A model generated the notes under the pieces. That model was not told where the DNA came from and ran no database searches. It saw only the letters and a program-made list of their open reading frames with translations. A DNA stretch of 64,000 bases. Source: Buddleja alternifolia (Eukaryota > Streptophyta > Magnoliopsida > Lamiales > Scrophulariaceae). This document shows positions 1 through 11,085 of this stretch, in pieces. Where the stretch lies: the NCBI GenBank assembly GCA_019426215.1, contig CM033408.1:10543077-10607076 (forward strand), given 5' to 3'. The translations under genes and the position numbers were made by a program. Position 1 is the first letter of the stretch; every line of letters starts with the position of its first letter.

Positions 1-845
1 TATATTGTAGTTTATGTGATTAAATTTATAAGATTTATGTGTATAATTGTGTATATACATATGTGTGTGAATTTTAAAGTATTATATAATATGTATGTAT
101 ATGCATATTAAATTTTTTGCTCATATATATGAAATATATATAAATATGTATGTACATGTCTATACATATGTGTGTAAATTTATGTGTATATGATCATCTA
201 TATTAGTTATATATACAAATATATATAAGCATATATATACTTATATAATTATCTCTATAATCGTGTATATATCTTTTTAGTCCCTCCAAATAAAGATAAT
301 ATAGCGTTCATTTACTATTTGAATGACACGAAGTTATTTAATTACTTTAATTGAAACAACAAATACTTTGAGTTTTGAGCAGATATAATTAAAATATAAT
401 CCACGCCACCTACTCAAGTTGCTTGATTCGAAGATATAATTGATGGATTTTGGATTAACTTTTCCTCTACCCACATATGTCTAGTTGGGTTGAATTCTCG
501 ATACAAAATCGTCCAAACCCAGTGGTACACACCTTTAACCAATAGAAATATAGATGAACAAAACCAAACAAAAATTCTTAAATTTTAAAGGGTAAAATGC
601 ATAAAATTCCCTGTGTTATATGTTGAGCAATATTCTAAATTAATAAATTTAATTCTTTACATTGTTATTAATATTAAACTGATTTAGTGTAAACAAATAT
701 GTTAAATATATTTATCTTTTCTTTAGAGAATTAAAAGAAAAGTAAGAAAGAGAAATATTAAAAATTCAAAAAAGCAAGCCAAAAGTGGAGAAGAGTGTAG
801 GGTGACGTAGGCAACGTAAATGCAGAGAGAGATGCCATGCCACAA
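1..845. other. AT-rich non-coding DNA
   Basis: This is very AT-rich sequence with TA/TG-rich simple stretches in the first 270 bases (repeated atata and tgtgt runs). No reading frame of useful length, splice pattern or transposon end can be supported here. It is probably intergenic. Confidence 0.6.
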
Positions 846-1693
846 TGTCTAGGCTAAAAGCTATCAGAAATGTTTGGCCAGAAAATACCTGTTTGGTGAA
901 AAGTGGATAAGCCAAACAAGTTTTGCCCAAAAATTTGGCCAAAATGTGGTTTCAAAATAGAAACAAACAAAGCCATATATCTCAATAATAGAGCAAGGTT
1001 CTTCTAAGGAAGAGGTTTGAGATATGGAGATTTGAGCTTTTCTTGGAAGTGTTTCAGACTTTGAATGCAATAAAAAAAACTTCAATATGTGCGTACATGT
1101 ATGTTTTAAGGTCCGCTGTGAAGTCCTATTTATAGGCGATTTTTGGGAAAAGTGTCCGTTGGGCATATCCTCTGGCGCGTGACTTACACTCAGGCGAGTG
1201 AACCATTTTCGTCCTTTGTTCTTTGAAATTCCACTGCAAAAAGTTGGTGAGGCAGACACTTATGCTGACAGTCCAATCAGATAGGCTTATCCGTATGTTA
1301 TTAGTCCTTATCACATTTAATGCTCTTATCAAACATTAAATGCATTTGAAATTAATATCCATTGGAAAGAAAAGTCCGTTATTGATTGCATTTAAGTCCT
1401 TCTTGGCTTATGATTTATTTTAGGTGAATGTTATCGCTTTTGGACGCTCATTCAATCCCTAAATGATCTTCAGTGGTTGTTGGACGCTTAGATCAATCTT
1501 CATCTTCTTTTTGACTTTGGGCGCTGATATTCAACTTCAACTTGATAGATTCACCTATAATTCTATCGACGCTTAAGCATCCGATACTTAGCCTAAAATC
1601 TAAAAAGATAAAAATTAAGCCTTATACAAATTTTCAACACTTATACATATTTTCTATTGAAAAACAAACTTACATAAGTTTTGGGGTTTAACA
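846..1693 (-). repeat. Possible solo LTR, unidentified family
   Basis: Read on the minus strand, this block starts TGTTAAACCCC and ends TAGCCTAGACA, so it has the TG...CA ends of an LTR. It also holds a good TATA box (tataaatag, near 1126-1136), followed by leader-like sequence. The only long frame (864-1259, minus) resembles no protein I know and is probably chance. Against the call: the flanking 5-mers (cacaa and taaaa) do not form a target-site duplication, so the ends are guesses. It could equally be another repeat with a promoter. Confidence 0.25.
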
Positions 1694-2350
1694 TAAAATT
1701 CTATCATGTCATCATTAAAACATCTAACATGAAATTTCCTAAAAATGTATATATGTATATGTGTGTGTCATAAAAAGTCACTTTTTTCATCTTTTAATCT
1801 TTGTCGTTAACAACTGTGTATATATTATTTTACACGTTATTCTATTTATCATAGTACATAAAATTATATTGCATTCTAGATAGGATAACTTTTAAAATGC
1901 CTTAATTATTTTGGCTACGTCATCACTTCTTGATTTTAAAGTAGAGTTGAAGTTAAACACAAACCTAACATACGAAATTGTTTTAAAAAATCATTTATTA
2001 AATCACAACTTATAATGTCCCAATTTTCAAAATAAATTATTATGTGTGTATGCGTAATGACTAATTTCAACATCTATAGGGTTTAGAGTTGATTATTGTA
2101 TATATGTGATTCTGTGTAGAGTCATAATGTAAATATGCATCTTGTAGATATTTGAAATGTATTTTTATTATTTGATTTTGACACTTTTATACCATTAAAA
2201 AGTTAAATTAAATAAGGTTATATATTTTACGTATGTCAAAAGTTCCAAAAAAAAAAAAAACTCATACTTTTATAACAGATCAAACAAAAATTCTAAAATT
2301 ATCTTACCTTCCCTATTGAAGCTTTTTTTTATTTTTATTTTTGTGGTTTC
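1694..2350. other. AT-rich non-coding DNA
   Basis: AT-rich sequence between the doubtful solo LTR and the CACTA element. It has poly-A and poly-T runs near 2249-2262 and 2325-2340. No gene or repeat boundary is supported. Confidence 0.6.
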
Positions 2351-2353
2351 CCG
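2351..2353. other. Left 3-bp target-site duplication of CACTA1 (ccg)
   Basis: ccg directly precedes CACTACAAG; the same ccg follows the right end at 19405-19407. Confidence 0.85.
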
Positions 2354-2720
2354 CACTACAAGAAATTTCACTTTTAGGAAGGAAAAAAATCGTTACCATA
2401 GATGAATATTTCGTTACTATAACTTTTGGTAACGAAAATTTTCGTTACCCTTTTTGTCCAGTAAAGCCGGTCGCTAGAAGTTCTTGCGACAAACTTTCAA
2501 CGTCGTTACGAATGTATTAGTAACAAAACCTGATTCCTCACAATATCATTTGTTCTAGTAACGATTTTGTCATCACAAAAACTTGTCTATGACGTTACAA
2601 AAGAAAATTTTTGTTACTGAAAGTGACTTTTATTATTTTCTTATAATAATTTTCCTAATAGTGATTTCGTTACAAATAGTTATGGTAACAAGATCGTGTC
2701 CTTACCAATAATAGAAACAA
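2354..2720. repeat. Left subterminal repeat region of CACTA1
   Basis: Many short direct and inverted copies of gttac/gtaac (for example cgttacca, ggtaacga, cgttaccc) follow the terminal repeat. The right end at 19060-19404 has the matching pattern. In CACTA elements such arrays bind the transposon-encoded DNA-binding protein. Confidence 0.8.
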
Positions 2721-3195
2721 TTAATTATATTAATATATAATGTAATAGTGGTTTGTCATTAAAAGTAAATATGACGATCACATATTCCTCGCCAATGTTT
2801 TTTGCATTATATAAAGTGGATTATTTTTATTTCTATAAATTCCAGTAAATATACATTCAAAATTTATACAAGACATTCATCTCATCACGAATATTTAAAT
2901 GATAAATAAAGTTCAAAGCAAGAAATCTCATAGTTCGTAACTAAAGCAACAGTAACAATTCAATCACATTTATATTCATAACCCAAACTAAAGCATTATC
3001 CCAGTTGTTACAAAAGAATTCCAAATATAACTTCTAATACAGTATCTCCAATAAGAAAAAATATAGAAAAGACAATAGGGGACAATATGCATTAGTACAA
3101 TTCTAAGGAGTATCACTAAAGCTTAACCGAGTGATCAAAATACACGTGAATTTCTGAAATTTGAAATGCATGCTCAACAATTGGTATGTCATTTA
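2721..3195. other. CACTA1 interior left of copia1, non-coding
   Basis: AT-rich interior sequence that ran straight into 13216 before copia1 inserted. No frame or exon is recognisable. It may be intron or 3' flank of a captured gene read on the minus strand, but nothing proves this. Confidence 0.5.
3191..3195. other. Target-site duplication of copia1 (attta)
   Basis: attta precedes the left LTR and recurs at 13211-13215 directly after the right LTR. Confidence 0.95.
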
Positions 3196-5341
3196 TGAAA
3201 GAGTTAGGTGCCCAGTGCGCCATTTGTAGGACGTAGTAGCCGACTCTATCAACAGTCTTATATTGTATCTTGTCAAGTAATTTAATAAATGGCATTTTCT
3301 TCTTTATCTTATCATTCTATGCAATCAGATAAAGTCCCCTAAATCACTCTTAAGCTATGAGATGTGTTTGGTATCGAGGATGCCAATCATGGAATACGTC
3401 TCTAAGGTTGTGGTCTTAAAGATGTTCCAAGTCATAGAATCATTGAGATAGAGATATCAATGACTCGTAAAGACTTGCACGTACAATGCACACTCTTGGA
3501 GAGTGTATCCTATTCCATGGATACTGATACGGTGTACATCAGTGCATGTATGTGGGTTCTCATTGGGATCGAGTAAACTGAACAACCCCGCCGAGATTCC
3601 ATATTGGAGTCAATGTCGAATTTGGAATCTCCTCGGTTACGTAGGCATAAGATTGGTCCTCATGACTTGAGGCACCATTGGTCGTCTCGTGCATCGCCCA
3701 CTGTACTTAGATTTGTCACACGATTCCAGGTGAGTCATAAAGTGGGGCATATTGGGTCCAGTCTGGTTATGTACGGAGGCGCGTGAGTGCCAAGAAAGAA
3801 TCCGTCACTGATCATTAGCATCGGCGCATATCCTATGTACTTCACAGTGTATTGACCATGGGAACCTCCGGCCGGAGTAGTATCAATAAGGAGGCGCAGT
3901 GTTTCCTCGCTTGATTGATAAATTGGTCAATGTCACTTAGATCGATATACATAGAATCGAGTTACTGGGATTTCGACTGACATCCAAGTCCTAGATTCGA
4001 TCGGGATATTTGATGGAAGGATTTTACTTATGCGAAAATCGTAATGCGGAAAGGTCACCTAATAATCGTTCATGGCTAGGTCTTCTTGGCGCGTGGCTAG
4101 TACTAACCTTGATTTGTAGGAACCATGAATTAATCGATAATTAATTCTTGGTCGGATTAAAATACTTGGAGTAATTAAATCTAGCAATGAAAATTGCAAA
4201 GGCACAACGGGATTGTGTTCCTACTACTAGTACATGAACGAACCTACAATGGGGTTACACACTTACTCAAGAAAGTTCAGTTGCTATGTGAATATTAATC
4301 CGGTTTAGGATTAAAGTGAAATTGATTAATGAGATTAATTAATTAAGTGGAAGACATTTTAATTAGTAGGCTTGGGAAAATAATTTTTCTATTAATTAAT
4401 CTTGGAGATTAATCATTAACGAAAATTATTATTATTCGGGAATTTATTTAAGCTACTAATTTTACTATTAATTAATCATGAAAATTATTTAATTAACAAG
4501 TCTTGGAAGACTTGGGAGTCATTTTAATTAAGTTGGACTTAATTAAATGAAGTCACAAGAGTGAAATTCAAAGCTAGTCAAAGTTTGACTTGTAATGTTT
4601 TTGAAATGAAGAAGAAAATGAAAAATATTCTCTTACACATGTGGTGGTAGTTGAGAATGGAATGGTAAGTGAGAATGAGGTGGTAGGTGAAGAAAAACAA
4701 GTCTTCTACTCCACCTAACACCATATGGCCGAAAATTGGTGGCTATAAAAGAAGGTGTTCTTGCTCTCATTTAAAAACTTGATGAAAACTAAAAAAAAAA
4801 AAAAAAAAGCTTAGAGCTTAGTTCTTCATCTCTAGATTTTTCTAGCTTCTCTTGTGATTCTTGAAGACTTTCTTCTATAGAACTTCTTCTTGAAGATTAG
4901 TTGTAAAAGATTATCTTCCATAGATATTTCTTTTAGTAACTCTTCTTGTCTTCCACCTTTCACTACATAGACTCCATTTCCTTAGAGCATATATCTAGCC
5001 AATCTTTTGCTTAAGGTATGAACTTACTTGAGGTGTGTCCTTGTAGAGGCTTCTTTCTTTAGGAGTTTATGGTGGTTTGATTCGAATCCCTCCATACTGA
5101 GATGAGGTTCGAAAATGAGAGCCAAAGTTTTTTGGTGTGATTTTCCTTGTATTGTGGTTATACACCCTCACTTTAATAAAACCTCATATCTTGTAATCAG
5201 TTTAAAACCCCTTTACTCGTATTAGTTTTTGTTGTGCATTACTTCGACCCCCAAGCTTGGGATGCCTTTATATATGTGTTTTACATACTTTATTTCTTCC
5301 GTTGCGCTGGCATCGCTTGTGGGGGCATACCGATCCTAACA
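3196..5341 (+). repeat. Left LTR of copia1
   Basis: Starts tgaaagagttagg and ends gatcctaaca, and matches 11086-13210 nearly base for base. It contains a TATA box at 4744-4751 (tataaaag), then an A-rich run and a CT-rich leader, so the U3/R boundary is probably near 4770. A 60-residue open frame at 3604-3786 is repeated identically in the right LTR; it is most likely a by-product of LTR identity, not a gene. Confidence 0.97.
4744..4751 (+). promoter_or_regulatory. TATA box of the copia1 LTR promoter
   Basis: tataaaag inside the left LTR; the right LTR has tataaaa at 12634-12640. The copies differ just downstream: the right LTR lacks about 20 bases between the TATA box and the poly-A run. Confidence 0.6.
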
Positions 5342-5342
5342 G

Positions 5343-5354
5343 TGGTATCAGAGC
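5343..5354 (+). other. Primer binding site of copia1
   Basis: tggtatcagagc lies one base after the LTR end. It is the standard site complementary to the 3' end of initiator methionine tRNA. Confidence 0.95.
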
Positions 5355-7122
5355 CCGGGTTATGCACATTAAAAACTTTGCATGTTTTTGCTTTCGGTTT
5401 CATGTAGTATTTTAACCGGTTGCTGAAATCTTTATGTTACATTTGTTGATTTAATAATAGCTTGGGATTTGTCATCGTTTTTCTTAAAATCTTGGAGATT
5501 TTATTTTTTTTAAACGATTGAAAATTAAGAGACACTAAAAGGGAAGGTCGAAACCCGGGCAAGGACCGTTGATATTGAACACAAGCTACGAGACTTTGTG
5601 CGCACCTGGCCGAAGGCTTTGTGCGCATAAGGGTGTGCTCATTTAGTAGGGCTCAATATCGCGAATCATTGCCAACCGTCGAAGGAAACTTGGCGAGGGT
5701 CAAGACGGGGCTGACCATGGCCGATTCCATCCCTTGATGGTCTCGACCATGGTCGACAAACTGTCCAACAACTGCTGGACAGTGTGTGCACTACTCGGCG
5801 ACGCACGGTGCGTTGCCGGGCAGCATACACGGGTGTGCGTATGCACACCATGTGCTTGATGGTTGGACCATCTTGACGTGGTGTGGTACACACGACCCGG
5901 GCCTTCAAGGACTCCTACCTTTGGCCCATTTCTTGATTTTGGAATCAACTTCCACGCGTTTTTGAGTTATTTAAAAGTTTGGAATTTTTGAAAACTAGAA
6001 AAACTCGATTTTTCCTCAAAACGTATAAATCCCAAAGTTATGATTGTTTCAACTATGTGATGGGCTTATGATTAATTAATGCTTTGCATGTCATCTTCAT
6101 ACACTTGATGGTTGATTTGCATAATGGATGGATTGTGGGTCGAGCCTTAGATTATTCAATTGGGTTGTAATTATTATTGGCCTCTATTTCAATTTGGTTG
6201 TATATTTTATTTTTGCACTTTCTTTTTCATTTTATTGTAATCGAAGATGGAGACGAAGATGATGGACCATTATTGAAGATTATGTATGCCGCTGGAAGCT
6301 TATGTAATAGGGCCTATTTTAATTTAGTACCCTAGATTGCCTTAGATTCACTGGTGGCTCGGGTGGATCGCTTAGGGACCCACAATCATCCATATTTGTT
6401 TACCGTTTTGTGGATGTCTTATATTATGTTTTCTTATATGCTACTTGGATTGCATGATCACATAATTAAAGATAATCCCTATCTTGATGAGACCTTGCAT
6501 GTTGAAACCCCTCGCTTGATTTGTTTCAAGTAAATCCAAGAAATATTAAGTTTATGTGGAAATTGAATGAGGTTCTATTGTCCACGCCTTCCATCATAAG
6601 TGGTAGCATGTGAAATGCCATGAAGCTTGGCCCGCCGTCCATGAGTCGTGGGGTGGCGTCAAGTGGATTAGGCTGTGACCACCACTAAGCATAGAGATGC
6701 TCGTGGGATCGATTTGTCTAGGTGTCGTCCATGAGTCGTGGGGCACACTAGTCCGGTCAATTGACCATGAATATTTGATGGGCTTGACTTAACGTTTACT
6801 ACCATATGGGCTCGTGTTCTCGGGGTATATGAGAAAGACGAGGCAAAATATCTTGAGAACTATATGTCAATATAGAAGGCCGGTAAGCCTACCATACGGA
6901 TTTATCATATGGGCTCGTATTCTCGGGGCATATGAAGAGTCGCTTATGGATCTCGAGCCCACTAGGGAGACCCGCATATCTCCTCGAATATCCATATAAG
7001 AGGGTTATGGAATTTGATAAAATAGTGGGAGACACGTACGATTAAAGACCAAATTATATGTGGTCAAGATACATATTGAATGCTAATTGTTTTGCCTCGC
7101 TATTTATTTTGTAGTTAACAAA
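5355..7122 (+). other. Untranslated leader of copia1
   Basis: About 1.8 kb between primer site and gag. It has only short chance frames in both directions and no domain. A repeated phrase around 6640 and 6725 (gtccatgagtcgtggggt/c) and another around 6805 and 6910 (atatgggctcgtattctcgggg) show small internal duplications. Related phrases occur in the copia3 leader (44120-44460), which suggests that copia1 and copia3 share ancestry. Confidence 0.7.
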
Positions 7123-8256
7123 ATGGCCAAAAATTCACTTTCAACAATCCTAGATTCAAATAGACTTGTCGGTCCCAACTACGCTGATTGGTATCGAAAC
7201 CTTAAAATTGTGCTTCAAAGTGAGCGCAAGGATAGCGTATTAGATACGCCTTTGCCTCGCGTAACTCGCACAAGCACTGATGATGAACGTGCCGCTTTTG
7301 ATAAGTGGACTGATGATAATATCCAAGTGAGATGTATCATGATGGCTTCTATGACTAATGAGCTTCAAAAGCAATTTGAGCATGTGACCATCTCCAAGGA
7401 TATTATCAAAAGTCTCGAGGAGCTCTATGGCACTCGAACTAGGAGGGAGAGATTCGCAATCTCTAAAGAGCTATTCCGTGCTCGTCTGCATGAAGGATCT
7501 TCGGTCGATAATCATGTTTTACGTATGATCAGTCTTATTAATAAGCTTTCTGATCTTGGCGTAAAATTTGAGACCGAGCTTTCTGTTGACCTCGTGCTAC
7601 AGTCCCTTCCGAAGTCGTTTGACCAATTTGTCATCAACTACAACATGAATCAACTTGAGGCTTCATTACCCGAGTTGTTGAACATGTTGAAGAGTGCAGA
7701 TGCCACCATCAAGAAAGATAAGCCGGTACTGCTTGTTGGTTCCTCATCCCGTTCTAAGGGCCGTAAGGCCAATAAGAATAAGGGGAAGAAGAACAACAAC
7801 AAGAAAAAACAGTTGAAAGGCAAAGGTGGTGTAAAAAGGGCTAAGGGTACCGATCATGATGCGTGCTTCAATTGTGGTAAAAAGGGACATTGGAAGCGTA
7901 ATTGCACTGAACCAATGAATGGTATGTTTTATGTTGAAGTTAACTTATCAGTTAATGATGCTTCTTGGGTGTTGGACACCGGATGTGGAGTTCACCTTTG
8001 CAATGATTTGCAAGTGATGGCAAGAAGCAAGCAGATAAGTAGAGGGGAGATGACCATGCGGTTTGGGAATGAAGCACGGGTTGCTGCCACGGCCGTAGGA
8101 ACTATCTACTTATCTTTTCCCAACAAAAACCGTGTTATTTTGAACAATGTATTTTACATTCCGCAATTAATTAAGAACATCATTTTTGTACCCTTGTTGG
8201 ACAAGGAAGGTTATAGTTTTGTTATCAAAAATGGAGCTTGCTCCATAAAAAATTAA
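7123..8256 (+). pseudogene. gag: copia1 gag and protease start
   Basis: The frame encodes the copia capsid protein and runs on into protease. The preferred start is the ATG at 7123 (MAKNSLSTIL); the frame is open further upstream only from a TTG. Residues about 1-200 fit the UBN2 / copia gag fold (GPNYADWYRNLKIVLQ near the start). A basic stretch rich in K and N follows, then a zinc knuckle CFNCGKKGHWKRNC (residues 248-261), then the aspartic protease motif VLDTGCGVHLC with D at residue 285. Capsid proteins form the particle in which reverse transcription takes place. The frame is lost where an 86-bp tandem duplication shifts it at about 8251 and brings a stop at 8256. Confidence 0.93.
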
Positions 8257-8332
8257 TTAAGAACATCATTTCTGTACCCTTGTTGGACAAGGAAGGTTAT
8301 AGTTTTGTTATCAAAAATGGAGCTTGCTCCAT
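8165..8332 (+). repeat. 86-bp tandem duplication inside copia1 pol
   Basis: The segment starting aattaattaagaacatcatt at 8165 recurs at 8251 with one substitution and four filler bases (aaaa) between copies. Since 86 is not a multiple of three, the duplication shifts the frame and separates the start of protease from the rest of pol. Removing one copy in thought restores frame continuity, so this is the lesion that broke the polyprotein here. Confidence 0.93.
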
Positions 8333-9407
8333 GTTTTATGGTTCTTCTTTAATATTGGAATCAAAGTTGTCTCATGGCTTATACACGGTTCTCCCCGATA
8401 CTCCAATCTTATTATCTCAACTTGAGGAACATACTAGTAAGAGAAAGTTAGATAATCAAAATGATACATACCTGTGGCATGCTAGACTAGGCCATATCTC
8501 TAAAGATAGAATTCATAAGATGGCGGATAAGCTTGACCTTCGGGAAATGCTAGATATGCCAACTTGTGAATCTTGTCTAAAGGGTAAGATGACCAAGTCA
8601 CCATTTGCCGGGCAAATGGAGCGAGCTACTAACCTTTTGGACTTGGTCCATACGGATGTATGTGGTCCGCTTAATGTTAGCACTAAAGGGAACCATTCTT
8701 ACTTCATAACCTTCACCGACGACTTTTCGAGGTATGGTTACGTGTATCTTATGAGATACAAGTCTGAAGCCTTTGAGAGGTTCAAGGAGTTTAGACATGA
8801 AGTAGAGAAGCAAACGGGAAGAAGTATCAAAGCTCTTCGATCGGATCGAGGGGGAGAATACTTGTCCCGTGAATTCCTTGATTATCTAAAAGACAATGGG
8901 ATTGTCTCTCAGTGGACTCCGCCCGGTACTCCCCAACTTAATGGGGTAAGCGAGCGAAGGAATCGGACCTTGATGGACATGGTTCGATCCATGATGAGTT
9001 TCACTGGACTTCCTCTTTCCTTCTGGGGATATGCCCTAGAATCTGCGACGCATCTATTAAATAGAGTACCGTCAAAGAGTGTCTCCAAGGTGCCATATGA
9101 AATGTGGTTTGGTAAACCACCCACTTATAAATACCTAAGGGTATGGGGTTGCTCGGCTTATGTCAAGCAACTAGTGGGCGATAAGTTGGATGCAAGATCC
9201 TCCTTATGTAAGTTTGTGGGATATCCAAAAGAATCCTATGGATATTATTTCTACAACCCATCGGAACATAAAGTGTTTGTTTCAAGGAACGCTACCTTCT
9301 TAGAGAAGGAATTTCTATTGGATAGAAATGGCGAGGTTGCAGAACTTGAGGAAACTCAAGAACCACAAAGGGTTCACCTGATACCACAGATGCACAACCA
9401 GAAGTAG
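8257..9407 (+). pseudogene. copia1 protease end and integrase
   Basis: This frame carries the rest of the protease region, the GAG-pre-integrase HHCC zinc module (LWHARLGH ... CESCLKGK), and the integrase core with the acidic triad: D in HTDVCGP, D in RSDRGGEY and E in NGVSERRNRT. It would insert the cDNA copy into the genome. It is out of frame with gag because of the 86-bp duplication. It ends at a stop at 9405-9407, after a one-base frameshift around 9370-9385 moves the downstream reading to the RT frame. Confidence 0.93.
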
Positions 9408-11071
9408 TAGCAAGTACACAACATCCTCGAAGATCCGAAAGGATCCCGAAACAACCTGAGAGGTATGGTTTCTTGCTTGATAGCAACGAGGATGGTAATT
9501 CTCCTGATCCAAGGACATATAGGGAAGCGACGTTGGACGTCGATTCGGGAAAATGGTTAGAAGCCATGCAATCCGAGATGGACTCCATGCACTCCAACAA
9601 GGTTTGGACCTTGGTAGATCCACCTGACGGGTCTAAACTCGTAGGCTGCAAGTGGATCTATAAGCGAAAGCTTGGAGCAGATGGAGAAGTAGTCACCTAC
9701 AAGGCACGTCTCGTGGCGAAAGGTTACACTCAGAGGCAAGGAATTGACTATGATGAAACCTTTTCACCAGTGGCGATGGTCAAATCCATTCGGATACTTC
9801 TAGCCATAGCTGCATATTTAGACTATGAAATATGGCAGATGGATGTGAAGACTGCTTTCCTCAATGGTAAAATAGAGGAAGAGCTTTACATGGAGCAGCC
9901 CGAGGGCTTCGCATCCATAGGAAGTGAGCACAAGGTGTGCAAACTTCAGAGATCCATTTATGGACTCAAACAGGCTTCCCGAAGCTGGAACAAGTGTTTT
10001 GATGATACTGTACAAACATATGGTTTTCTTCAAAATGCTGATGAAGCATGTGTGTACAAAAGGGCTAGTGGGAGCGCGATAACATTTTTGGTGCTTTACG
10101 TTGATGACATTCTATTGTTTGGAAACAACATAGGAATGTTGCAAGAAACGAAAGCGTGGTTATCCACAAAATTCTCAATGAAGGATATGGGAGAGGCATC
10201 CTACATTCTCGGAATGAAGATTCATCGAGATAGATCCAGTAGAATGCTGGGACTCTCCCAATCTGCGTACATAGATAGAGTTTTGAAGAGATTCAAAATT
10301 GATCAGTCCAAGAGAGGACTGGTGCCTATGAGATATGGTATTTCTCTTTCCAAGTCTATGTCCCCTCAGACACCGGAGGAAAAGGAAAAGATGTCTCACA
10401 TACCATATGCCTCCGCTATAGGGAGTATTATGTATGCTATGCTATGTACACGGCCTGATGTGGCTTATGCACTTAGTGCAATAAGCCGATATCAAGCCAA
10501 TCCAGGCGAAGAGCACTGGAAAGCCGTAAAGGCAGTCCTTAAGTACTTAAGAAGAACTAAGGATGCCTTCCTAATCTACGATGGAGGAGAATTAAAATTG
10601 GAAGGCTATACAGATTCTAGCTTCCAATCTGATGTGGATGATTTCAAATCTATCTCAGGATTTGTCTTTGTACTCAATGGTGGAGCGGTCAGCTGGAAGC
10701 GTTCTATTGCTGACTCCACCACAGAGGCTGAGTACATTGCAGCTTGGGCGGCTGCAAAAGAAGCTGTTTGAATAAGGAACTTCATCCAAGAGTTGGGTGT
10801 TGTTCCATCTATTGTTGATCCCGTACGATTGTACTGTGATAACAATGGGGCTATTGCACAGTCAAAAGAGCCAAGGTCTCATCAGAGGTCCAAACACATA
10901 GAAAGGCGATACCATCTGATCAGAGAGATCGTTCGTAGAGGCGACGTTCAAGTGGAACGTATGGACTCGGCAAATAACATAGCAGACCCCTTTACCAAAC
11001 CCTTGGGCCAAAGAGTATTGGAGGGATATCTTGAGAAGATGGGCCTGAAATGCATGGGCAATTGGCTCTAG
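9408..11071 (+). pseudogene. copia1 reverse transcriptase and RNase H
   Basis: The frame opens from about 9385 (D-T-T-D-A-Q ...), passes the copia connector (RRSERIPKQPERYG) and enters the RVT_2 reverse transcriptase. It has WKWIYKRK-type and VYQMDVKTAFLNG-type motifs and the catalytic YVDDILLFG (about 10098-10124). RNase H follows ([34 protein letters not shown]). A TGA at 10769-10771 replaces the conserved W of EAVW and is the only internal stop; the frame then runs to the natural end at 11071. A few residues are missing at VSWKRSIADSTT compared with the family. It copies the RNA genome into DNA in the particle. Confidence 0.93.
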
Positions 11072-11085
11072 GGCAAGTGGGAGAT
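11071..11085 (+). other. Polypurine tract of copia1
   Basis: gggcaagtgggagat ends directly at the first base of the right LTR. It primes plus-strand DNA synthesis. Copia3 has the same tract at 52969-52983. Confidence 0.9.

Noticed and set aside
864..1332. Minus-strand open frames of 131 and 68 codons
   Set aside because: No domain or family similarity, and composition fits non-coding LTR-like sequence.
2306..2340. Similarity between sequence left of CACTA1 (ccctattgaagc) and right of it (cccaattgaagc), suggesting a larger duplication
   Set aside because: Only about 12 bases, at different distances from the ends; chance is adequate.
3604..3786. 60-codon frame repeated identically at 11494-11676
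   Set aside because: Both copies lie at the same place in the two copia1 LTRs; identity follows from LTR homology and no domain is present.
5666..5948. Overlapping minus frames in the copia1 leader
   Set aside because: GC-rich leader sequence, no similarity to proteins, opposite to the element's coding strand.
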